This document shows positions 39,852-46,435 of a stretch of 64,000 nucleotides of DNA, in pieces. The notes beneath the pieces were generated by a model that was not told the DNA's origin, made no database searches, and worked only from the letters and a program-made list of their open reading frames with translations. Within the stretch, counting starts at the first letter, position 1, and every line of letters begins with the position of its first letter. A program made the translations under genes and the position numbers. The stretch comes from Rivibacter subsaxonicus (GTDB lineage: Bacteria > Pseudomonadota > Gammaproteobacteria > Burkholderiales > Burkholderiaceae_C). The stretch covers positions 795,863 through 859,862 of the forward strand of contig NZ_SHKP01000005.1 in assembly GCF_004217215.1 (NCBI RefSeq). The letters are read 5' to 3'.

Positions 39852-40334
39852 TCAGCCGCGCTTGGCCTGCCAGGCCTGCAGCCGGGCCGCGGCCTGGCCA
39901 CGCACCTTGGCGCGCAGCCAGGGCGTCCAGCCGAGCAGCGCGCCGGGCGTGCCGAGCGCCTGGCGCGACCAGCGCCAGAAGTCGAAGCGATCGTGATGCA
40001 CGGCGATCAGCCCGTCGCGGAACTCGAAGGCGGCGTCGATGCGGTTGAGCACGATGCGGCCATCGGCGCCGAAGCGGTAGCGCGCCTCCCAGTGCGCGCT
40101 GCCACGGTTGCGGTCGGCCTCGATCGCGCCGAACTCGAGCTGCCAGACGTCCTTGCCCCGTGCCTGCGTGGCCTCGCACAGCATGCGCCACATCGCGCCG
40201 ATCTCGTCTGCACCGCGCAGCGAGAAGGCCTCGTCGTCGAAGCGTGCATCGGCCGTGTAGCAGGCCTTCATCGTGTCGGCGTCGAGCGCAGCGAAGGCGC
40301 CGTAGAAGCGGCGGATCAGGGCGGCGTTGTCCAT
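39852..40334 (-). CDS. NTF2-like / SnoaL-like protein
   Basis: 160 aa. A cone-shaped alpha+beta NTF2-like fold is suggested by MDNAALIRRFYGAFAALDADTM, ADARFDDEAFSLRG and WEARYRFGADGRIVLNRIDAAFEFRDGLIAVHHDRFDFWRWS broken into typical strands. Members are small-molecule-binding or isomerase-like proteins of varied function. It sits 13 bp after the dehalogenase-like gene on the same strand, so the two are probably cotranscribed. Function unknown. Confidence 0.85.
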   Translation of the reverse strand: MDNAALIRRFYGAFAALDADTMKACYTADARFDDEAFSLRGADEIGAMWRMLCEATQARGKDVWQLEFGAIEADRNRGSAHWEARYRFGADGRIVLNRIDAAFEFRDGLIAVHHDRFDFWRWSRQALGTPGALLGWTPWLRAKVRGQAAARLQAWQAKRG

Positions 40335-40347
40335 GCGATCGTTCTCC

Positions 40348-41256
40348 TCAGCTCAGGAAGAAGTCGGCGAGCTGCTGCGCGGTCTGCTCGGGCAACTCCT
40401 CGGGAATAAAGTGACCGGCCGCCAGCGCACGGCCACTGACCGGCCCGTCGCAGGCGGCGCGCCAGTCGGCGAGCGGATCGAAGAGCCTGGCCACGACGCC
40501 GCGCTCGCCCCACAGCACCTGCAGCGGGCATTGCACGCGCTGCTGCGCGGCGCGGCTGGCACGGTCGTGTTCCAGATCGATCGAGGCCGCGGCGCGGTAG
40601 TCCTCGCAGGCGGCGTGGATGCCGGCGGTGTTGCAGAAGCCGCGCTCGTAGTCGGCCAGCGCCTGCGGCTCGATGTAGTCGAGGCTCTTGCTGCCCCAGC
40701 CCGACAGCGTCCAGCGCAGGTACCAGCCGGGGTCGGCGCCGATCTGCTTCTCGGGCAGCGGCTGCGGCTGGATCAGGTAGAACCAGTGGTAGTAGGCGCT
40801 GGCGAAAGCCATGTCGGTGCGCTCGTACATCGTGAGCGTCGGCACGATGTCGATCACGCTGAGCTTGAGCACCGCGTCGGGATGGTCGAGTGCGAGCCGG
40901 TGCGCGACGCGGCCGCCGCGGTCGTGGCCGGCAACGAAGAAGCGCTCGTGGCCGAGGCCACGCATCAGCGCCAGCACATCGGTCGCCATCGCGCGCTTGC
41001 TGTAGTTGGCGTGATCCGGGGCGCCGGCCGGTTTGCTCGAGGCGCCATAGCCGCGCAGGTCCGGCACCACGAGGCAGAAGCGATCGGCGAGCCGCCGCGC
41101 GATGCGCTGCCACAGCGCATGCGTCTCGGGGTAGCCGTGCAGCAGCAGCAGCGGCGGCGCGTCGTGGCGGCCGCCGGTGCGCGCGAACAGCTCGATGCCG
41201 TCGGCCACCGGCACCTGCCGCGTCTCGAAGCCCTCGAACCAGGTGCTCTCGGCCAT
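40348..41256 (-). CDS. Alpha/beta hydrolase, fluoroacetate/haloacetate dehalogenase-like
   Basis: 302 aa. All active-site residues described for the Rhodopseudomonas fluoroacetate dehalogenase are present with a near-constant offset: nucleophile Asp112 (GHDRGG), Arg113 and Arg116 (carboxylate binding), acid Asp136 (IDIVPT), His157-Trp158 (HWF, halide pocket), Tyr220, and base His282 (GHFIPEE). The oxyanion motif HGYPET is also present. The expected reaction is hydrolysis of haloacetate, possibly fluoroacetate, to glycolate. Some enzymes of this fold with the same motif act as epoxide hydrolases. It is cotranscribed with an NTF2-like gene and divergent from a MATE exporter. Confidence 0.85.
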   Translation of the reverse strand: MAESTWFEGFETRQVPVADGIELFARTGGRHDAPPLLLLHGYPETHALWQRIARRLADRFCLVVPDLRGYGASSKPAGAPDHANYSKRAMATDVLALMRGLGHERFFVAGHDRGGRVAHRLALDHPDAVLKLSVIDIVPTLTMYERTDMAFASAYYHWFYLIQPQPLPEKQIGADPGWYLRWTLSGWGSKSLDYIEPQALADYERGFCNTAGIHAACEDYRAAASIDLEHDRASRAAQQRVQCPLQVLWGERGVVARLFDPLADWRAACDGPVSGRALAAGHFIPEELPEQTAQQLADFFLS

Positions 41257-41352
41257 CACGCTGCCTCCCGCTTCAATTGGCCTCCATGCTGCCACGGCCG
41301 CGCGACGAGGCAATGCGAGGATTGCGGCTGCAAACCCGTAGCCCTCTCCTCG

Positions 41353-42729
41353 ATGCCGTCTCCGAGCTCCGAAGTCCAGCCCTTCCAGTCGCGCGCCATG
41401 CTCTGGGCCATCGCCTGGCCGATGGCGGCCGAACTGCTGCTCGGCATCGCGGTCGGCCTGGTCGGCGTGGCGCTGGCGGCACGCGTCTCCGACGCCGCAG
41501 CCGCCGCCTACGGCATCGGCAACACACTGTTCGCGACCTTCTTCATCGTGTTCCGGATCATCGGCGCCGGTGTCAGCGTCGTGATCACCCAGCGCCTGGG
41601 CGCCGGTGACCGCGCCGGCGCCGACGCGCTGGCACGCGCCGGGCTCGGCGCCAGCCTCTGGCTCGGCGTCGCGGTTGCGCTGGTGCTGGCGGCAGGGGCA
41701 GGGCCGCTGCTGCAAGCGCTCGGCACGCCGGCCGAGGTGCAGCCTCTGGCCGCGCCCTACCTGCGCGTGCTCGCACTCGCGCTCGGCCTCGACGCGCTCA
41801 ATGCGCTGATGGGCGCGGTGCTGCGCGCCCACCTGCATGTGCGGCGTGCGCTGCTGATCTCACTGGCCACGCACGCGCTGCACCTGCTCGCCTGCCTGCC
41901 ACTGATGCGTGGCGATGGGCCGTTGCCGGCGCTCGGTCTCGGCGGATTTGCGCTGGCCATGGTGATCAGCCGTGTGGCCGCGGTGGCGTTGCACCGGCGC
42001 GGCTGGCGCGAGCACCTCGCGCTGGTGCCGCGCGCCGCCGACTGGTGGCGCCTCGAGCGCGGCGTGCTGGCGCCGGCCCTGCACATCGGCGTGCCGGGCG
42101 CGGCCGAGAACATCGCCTACCGCCTCGCGGCGCTGGTCGTGACCTCGGTGGTGGCCCATCTGGGCACCGCGTCGCTGGCGGCGCATGCCTACGCGCAGCA
42201 GCTCGGCGGGCTGCTGATCCTGGGCAGCCTCTCGCTCGGGCTGGCGGCCGAGATCCTGGTCGGCCACGACGTCGGCGCCGGCCGCATCGACCTGGCGCGC
42301 AGAAGGGTGCGCACCTCGATCCGCTGGGGATTGCTCGTCTCGACGCTGTCGGCGCTGCTGCTGGCCCTGCTCGGCCCGCCGGCGATCGGCCTGTTCACGC
42401 AGGATGAGGCGCTGGTGGAACTGGCCGTGACTTTGCTGTGGATCGGCGTCGCGCTCGAGCCGGGGCGGGCGATGAACCTGGTCTACGTCAACGCGCTGCG
42501 CGCCGCCGGCGACGTGCGCTGGCCGGTGGCGGTGGCCGCACTGTCGATGAGCATCGTGATGGCCGGCGGCGCCTGGCTGCTTGGCAGCGTGATGGGCCTG
42601 GGGCTGGCGGGCGTCTGGATCGCGCTGGTCGCCGACGAGTGGCTGCGCGGCCTGGCCATGGCGTGGCGTTGGCATGGCGGCGCCTGGCAGGAACGGGCGC
42701 GGCGGGTGGTGGCGCCGGCCGCCGTCTGA
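41353..42729 (+). CDS. MATE-family multidrug efflux transporter
   Basis: 458 aa, about 12 hydrophobic segments in two similar halves. MATE hallmarks: AWPMAAELLLGIAVGLVGVA at the N-terminus, GAGVSVVITQRLGAGDRAGA in the first half and the matching ASLAAHAYAQQLGG and LVGHDVGAGRIDLARR in the second half. The family exports cationic drugs in exchange for Na+ or H+. Start ATG 41353 (MPSPSSEVQPFQ), divergent from the dehalogenase-like gene over 96 bp. The substrate is unknown. Confidence 0.9.
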   Translation: MPSPSSEVQPFQSRAMLWAIAWPMAAELLLGIAVGLVGVALAARVSDAAAAAYGIGNTLFATFFIVFRIIGAGVSVVITQRLGAGDRAGADALARAGLGASLWLGVAVALVLAAGAGPLLQALGTPAEVQPLAAPYLRVLALALGLDALNALMGAVLRAHLHVRRALLISLATHALHLLACLPLMRGDGPLPALGLGGFALAMVISRVAAVALHRRGWREHLALVPRAADWWRLERGVLAPALHIGVPGAAENIAYRLAALVVTSVVAHLGTASLAAHAYAQQLGGLLILGSLSLGLAAEILVGHDVGAGRIDLARRRVRTSIRWGLLVSTLSALLLALLGPPAIGLFTQDEALVELAVTLLWIGVALEPGRAMNLVYVNALRAAGDVRWPVAVAALSMSIVMAGGAWLLGSVMGLGLAGVWIALVADEWLRGLAMAWRWHGGAWQERARRVVAPAAV

Positions 42730-42751
42730 GCGCGGCTCGATATACTGGCTG

Positions 42752-42808
42752 CACAGCGCCGATTTGTTCCGGCTTGCGGGCGCTCAACAAATGCAGCTAA
42801 ACAGGGCC
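42752..42808 (+). ncRNA. SAM-II riboswitch (SAM-alpha, metX leader)
   Basis: S-adenosylmethionine-sensing RNA before metX. The stem AGCGCC (42755-42760) pairs perfectly with GGCGCT (42779-42784). Inside and after it are the conserved SAM-II strings GATTTG, CCGGCTTGC and, on the 3' side, CAACAAATGCAGCTAAACA, which form the pseudoknot and ligand site. An intrinsic terminator follows at once (42813-42847), so SAM should switch off metX-metW expression. SAM-II is best known from alphaproteobacteria. Confidence 0.9.
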
Positions 42809-42812
42809 AGGG

Positions 42813-42847
42813 AACCCGGCCTCGCTGCTTTTGCGACGCCGGGTTTT
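42813..42847 (+). terminator. Terminator of the metX riboswitch
   Basis: AACCCGGC (42813-42820) pairs with GCCGGGTT (42838-42845) across a loop that can itself pair (CGC/GCG), followed by T residues (42844-42847). It lies 23 bp before the metX ATG and is the likely expression platform of the SAM-II RNA. Confidence 0.8.
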
Positions 42848-42870
42848 CTGCTTCCTGAGCTCTGGCATTC

Positions 42871-43989
42871 ATGAGATCGGTCGGGATCGTCACACCGCAG
42901 TCCATGCACTTCGCGCCGCCGCTGCCGCTGCAGAGCGGCGCGCGGCTGGCCGACTACGACCTTGTGTTCGAGACCTACGGCACGCTCAACGCCGAGCGCA
43001 GCAACGCGGTGCTGGTCTGCCACGCGCTCAACGCCAGCCACCATGTGGCGGGCACCCATGCCGACGGCGCCGAGGGCTGGTGGGACAACCTGATCGGCCC
43101 CGGCAAGCCGCTCGACACCAACCGCTTCTTCGTCATCGGCGTCAACAACCTCGGCTCCTGCTTCGGCTCGACCGGGCCGATGCATGTGAATCCGGCGACC
43201 GGCCAGCCCTGGGGCGCCGACTTCCCGGTCGTCACCGTCGAGGACTGGGTCGACGCCCAGGCGCGGCTGCTCGACGCGCTCGGCATCGAGCGGCTGGCCG
43301 CGGTGATCGGCGGCAGTCTCGGCGGCATGCAGGCGCTGTCGTGGACCATCCGCCACCCGGCCCGCGTGGCGCATGCGCTGGTGATCGCCTCGGCGCCCAA
43401 TCTCTCGGCGCAGAACATCGCCTTCAACGAGGTCGCGCGGCGCGCGATCGTCACCGACCCCGAGTTCCACGGCGGCCACTTCTACGCTCATGGCGTGGTG
43501 CCCAAGCGCGGCCTGCGCGTGGCACGGATGATCGGCCACATCACCTACCTCAGCGACGACTCGATGGAGGCCAAGTTCGGCCGCGAGCTGCGCAACGGCG
43601 GCCTGGCCTACAGCACCCAGGACATCGAGTTCCAGATCGAGAGCTACCTGCGCCACCAGGGCGAGAAGTTCAGCGAGTACTTCGACGCCAACACCTACCT
43701 GCTGATCACGCGCGCGCTCGACTACTTCGACCCGGCGCGCGCGCAGGGCGGCGACCTGGCGGCGGCACTGGCGCCGGCGACGGCGAAGTTCCTGGTCGTG
43801 AGCTTCACGACCGACTGGCGCTTTTCGCCAATGCGCTCGCGCGAGATCGTCAAGGCGCTGATCGACAACCGCGCGCCCGTCAGCTACGCCGAGATCGACG
43901 CGCCGCACGGGCACGACGCCTTCCTGCTCGACGATCCGCGCTATCACGCGCTGCTGCGCAGCTACTTCGAGCAGGTGGGGGCGCGATGA
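42871..43989 (+). CDS. metX: Homoserine O-acyltransferase MetX
   Basis: 372-aa alpha/beta-hydrolase-fold enzyme that activates homoserine with an acyl-CoA (acetyl or succinyl) in methionine synthesis. Seen: nucleophile elbow [30 protein letters not shown], and late acid and base residues ([12 protein letters not shown]). The start at ATG 42871 reads [20 protein letters not shown]. It is controlled by the SAM-II riboswitch upstream and overlaps metW by ATGA. Acetyl versus succinyl specificity cannot be settled by eye; MetW-linked enzymes are often succinyltransferases. Confidence 0.95.
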   Translation: MRSVGIVTPQSMHFAPPLPLQSGARLADYDLVFETYGTLNAERSNAVLVCHALNASHHVAGTHADGAEGWWDNLIGPGKPLDTNRFFVIGVNNLGSCFGSTGPMHVNPATGQPWGADFPVVTVEDWVDAQARLLDALGIERLAAVIGGSLGGMQALSWTIRHPARVAHALVIASAPNLSAQNIAFNEVARRAIVTDPEFHGGHFYAHGVVPKRGLRVARMIGHITYLSDDSMEAKFGRELRNGGLAYSTQDIEFQIESYLRHQGEKFSEYFDANTYLLITRALDYFDPARAQGGDLAAALAPATAKFLVVSFTTDWRFSPMRSREIVKALIDNRAPVSYAEIDAPHGHDAFLLDDPRYHALLRSYFEQVGAR

Positions 43990-44570
43990 GTGAGCGGGTC
44001 GACCTCGAACTGATCGCGAGCCTCGTGCCGCATGGCTCGCGCGTGCTCGACCTCGGCTGCGGCAACGGTGCGCTGCTGGCGCTGCTGCGCGACAGCCGCG
44101 GCTGCAGCGGCTACGGCATCGAGCTCGACGACGCCAAGGTGCTCGAGTGCGTGCAGCGTGGCGTCAACGTGATCCAGCGCAACCTCGAGGAGGGGCTGTC
44201 GATCTTCGAGGACAACAGCTTCGACGTGGTGCTGCAACTCGACACCCTCCAACACCTGCGCAACACCGAGGCCATGCTGCGCGAGACGGCGCGCGTGGGG
44301 CATGTCGGCATCCTCACCTTCCCGAACTTCGCGCACTGGCCGAACCGGCTGCAGGTGCTGGCCGGGCGCATGCCGGTGACCAAGACGCTGCCCTACGAGT
44401 GGTACGACACGCCGAACATCCGCGTCGGCACTCATGCCGACTTCGAGGTGCTGGCGCGCCGCAACGGCCTGCGCGTGATCGAGAGCTTCGGGCTGCGCAA
44501 CGGCCGCGCGGTGCGGCGCCTGCCGAACCTGCTGGCGCCGACGGCGCTGTTCAAGTTCGAGCGCGGCTGA
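43986..44570 (+). CDS. metW: Methionine biosynthesis protein MetW
   Basis: 194 aa. Class I methyltransferase-like fold with the SAM-type loop [15 protein letters not shown] and [18 protein letters not shown]. MetW is required for, or stimulates, MetX in many proteobacteria; whether it binds SAM itself is open. Starts at ATG 43986, overlapping the metX stop (ATGA), so the two are translated in a coupled way and share the riboswitch. Confidence 0.95.
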   Translation: MSERVDLELIASLVPHGSRVLDLGCGNGALLALLRDSRGCSGYGIELDDAKVLECVQRGVNVIQRNLEEGLSIFEDNSFDVVLQLDTLQHLRNTEAMLRETARVGHVGILTFPNFAHWPNRLQVLAGRMPVTKTLPYEWYDTPNIRVGTHADFEVLARRNGLRVIESFGLRNGRAVRRLPNLLAPTALFKFERG

Positions 44571-44624
44571 GGGCTGGCGCGCGATCGGCGTCGTGCGCAG
44601 TGCCGCCGGAACCGGCGGTCGCCC

Positions 44625-44729
44625 TCAGCTCGCCGACCCGCCAACGCGCCAGAGCGCGAACAGGATCGACGCCAGCACCACGACGATGCCCGTGGCAAGG
44701 GCCAGGCGGTTGGCGAACAGGCGGCGCAT
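44625..44729 (-). CDS. 34-aa single-helix membrane microprotein of the oxidase cluster
   Basis: Small frame of 34 codons, ATG 44729 to TGA 44625. The product has a basic N-terminus (MRRLFANR), one hydrophobic helix (LALATGIVVVLASILFALW) and a short tail (RVGGSAS). A strong AGGAG lies six bases before the ATG, partly overlapping the TAG of the upstream flavoprotein gene; the ATG is nine bases past that stop. It is therefore probably cotranslated as the last gene of the oxidase/flavoprotein unit. Size and topology recall the 34-aa subunit IIa of Thermus ba3 oxidase, but no homology is claimed. Confidence 0.6.
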   Translation of the reverse strand: MRRLFANRLALATGIVVVLASILFALWRVGGSAS

Positions 44730-44738
44730 CAGGATCTC

Positions 44739-46064
44739 CTAGACAAAGCTGTAGCGCTCGGAGTGGTACCGGGACAGCGGCACCTGCATCTCGCCCAGCG
44801 CCGCCTCGATCGCGTCCATCATCACATCCGGCCCGCAGATGAAGTACTCGTGGTCGGCATAGCGCGGCGGCAGGTGGCGCTTGAACACGTCGGCGGTGAT
44901 ACGGCCCTGCTCGCCGGTCCAGCCCGGCGGTGGCTGCGTGAGCACGTGCACCACCCTCAGGTCCAGCCGCGCCTGCAGCGCCTCCAGTTCCTCGCGGAAG
45001 GTCACCGACTCCCAGTCCTTGCTGCCGTAGAGCAGGACCACGGGGCGCCTGTCGCCGCGATCGGCCAGGGTGCGGATCATGCTCATCATCGGCGTGATGC
45101 CGATGCCTCCGGCGATCAGCACGTGCATGTCCGTCGGGTTGCCGATGGTGAAGGCGCCGTAGGGCCCGTCGAGATAGACGCGCCGGCCGACAGGCACCTG
45201 GCCGATCGCGCTCGTGAAGTCGCCGAGACTGCGGATCGTCATCTCGACGTGGCCATCCGGCGCCTCCGCGCTCGAGGAGAACGAGAACGGATGGCCGGTG
45301 ATCCTGAACGGGCTCCCCCACAGCGTCAGCCAGCCGAACTGGTCGGGCCTGAAGCGGAAGCCGGCGTGGCCATCCGGTCGCATCACCAGTGTCAGGCTGT
45401 CGCCGCGCTCCGCGCGCAGCGCCGACACGCGGTACGGACGGCGCAGCATGAACAGCGGCTTGACGATGCGCACGTAGAGCAGCAGCCCGATCCAGAAGAC
45501 CGCCAGGCCGATCCACAGCGCCCGCTTCAAGGGGTCGGCGAGGTAGAAGCCCCAGCCGACCATGTGAAGCACGCCCCCGGCGACGGCCACCACCGCTAGC
45601 ACGATGTGGGTGGCGTGCCAGGTCTCGTAGCTGATCTTCAGGTGCGTGCGCCACAGCGCCATCGCCACCAGCAGGATGAGCGAGCCGAGCGACAGCACGG
45701 CGAAGACCGCGCCGAGCGGCACGTCGCGCAGGGCATCCGGCGGCGCCAGCTTCTCCGAGCCCGCGGCGAGCAGGATCAGCGGATGCGCCACCACCAGGCC
45801 GACCGCGATCAGCGAGACCCGGCGGTGGAAGTGATAGATGACGTCCTCGCCCCACGGGTCGGTGACGTACCGGAAGCGTGCGGTCAGGCCGAACTGCAGG
45901 CCCATCATCGCCAGCCCGGAGTAGCCCAGTGCGACCGAGAACTCCGTCCACACATCGCGGCTCGGCGGCAGCGTGCCGGCCAGCAGCGCGAGCAGCGGCG
46001 CGAGGATGAACAGCAGATAGACGGCCGACCAGACGGCCTTGGTCACGAGCGCACGATGGCTCAT
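44739..46064 (-). CDS. Ferric-reductase-like membrane flavoprotein (FAD/NAD(P)H reductase)
   Basis: 441 aa. An N-terminal ferric-reductase-type membrane domain with about six helices (residues 10-215) carries candidate haem His in FHRRVS, VVAHPL, WHATHIVLA and VLHMVGW. A ferredoxin-reductase-type module follows: FAD motif GHPFSFSSS, NAD(P) loop IAGGIGITPMMSMIR and C-terminal FICGPDVMMDA. It should pass electrons from NAD(P)H across the inner membrane. It is downstream of the oxidase subunits on the same strand (41 bp from the 109-aa gene). The electron acceptor is unknown. Confidence 0.87.
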   Translation of the reverse strand: MSHRALVTKAVWSAVYLLFILAPLLALLAGTLPPSRDVWTEFSVALGYSGLAMMGLQFGLTARFRYVTDPWGEDVIYHFHRRVSLIAVGLVVAHPLILLAAGSEKLAPPDALRDVPLGAVFAVLSLGSLILLVAMALWRTHLKISYETWHATHIVLAVVAVAGGVLHMVGWGFYLADPLKRALWIGLAVFWIGLLLYVRIVKPLFMLRRPYRVSALRAERGDSLTLVMRPDGHAGFRFRPDQFGWLTLWGSPFRITGHPFSFSSSAEAPDGHVEMTIRSLGDFTSAIGQVPVGRRVYLDGPYGAFTIGNPTDMHVLIAGGIGITPMMSMIRTLADRGDRRPVVLLYGSKDWESVTFREELEALQARLDLRVVHVLTQPPPGWTGEQGRITADVFKRHLPPRYADHEYFICGPDVMMDAIEAALGEMQVPLSRYHSERYSFV

Positions 46065-46105
46065 GGACTCATCTCACTGCCGCCGGCCGCCGCGGACGTT
46101 GCCGA

Positions 46106-46435
46106 TCAGACGCATGCCGTGAGCAGCAGCGGCGGGCCGAGGGCGAGAACGGTGCTCGCGAAGGCGGCGATGGCGGTCCAGACGACGGTCTCGCGCAGGA
46201 AGCTTCCGCGCGGGCCGGAGCGCGCGTCGCGGGCGGCGCTGCGCCACATCCATCCGATCACCACCAGGTGCGCGGCGAACACGAGCACCAGGCTCCAGCG
46301 CAGCGTGGCGGCCGGCCAGCCAAAGGCGCAGCCGACGGCGTGCAGCGCGCACAGCACCACGAGGGCGATGCACCAGACGACGAAGCCGGCCGCCAGCCAC
46401 CAGAGGCGCCGGGGCGGAATCGGCGTCGAACTCAC
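46106..46435 (-). CDS. 109-aa membrane protein of the oxidase cluster
   Basis: Not recognised. GTG 46435 overlaps the oxidase subunit I stop (GTGA). The product has three hydrophobic segments: LWWLAAGFVVWCIALVVLCA, LRWSLVLVFAAHLVVIGWMW and TAIAAFASTVLALGPPLLLT, with charged loops between. Size and coupling fit an accessory oxidase subunit (subunit IV-like) or an assembly factor. No metal-binding motif was seen. Confidence 0.75.
   Translation of the reverse strand: MSSTPIPPRRLWWLAAGFVVWCIALVVLCALHAVGCAFGWPAATLRWSLVLVFAAHLVVIGWMWRSAARDARSGPRGSFLRETVVWTAIAAFASTVLALGPPLLLTACV

Noticed and set aside
41257..41352. A fluoride riboswitch between the dehalogenase-like and MATE genes
   Set aside because: The crcB-motif conserved strings were not found in this 96-bp spacer.
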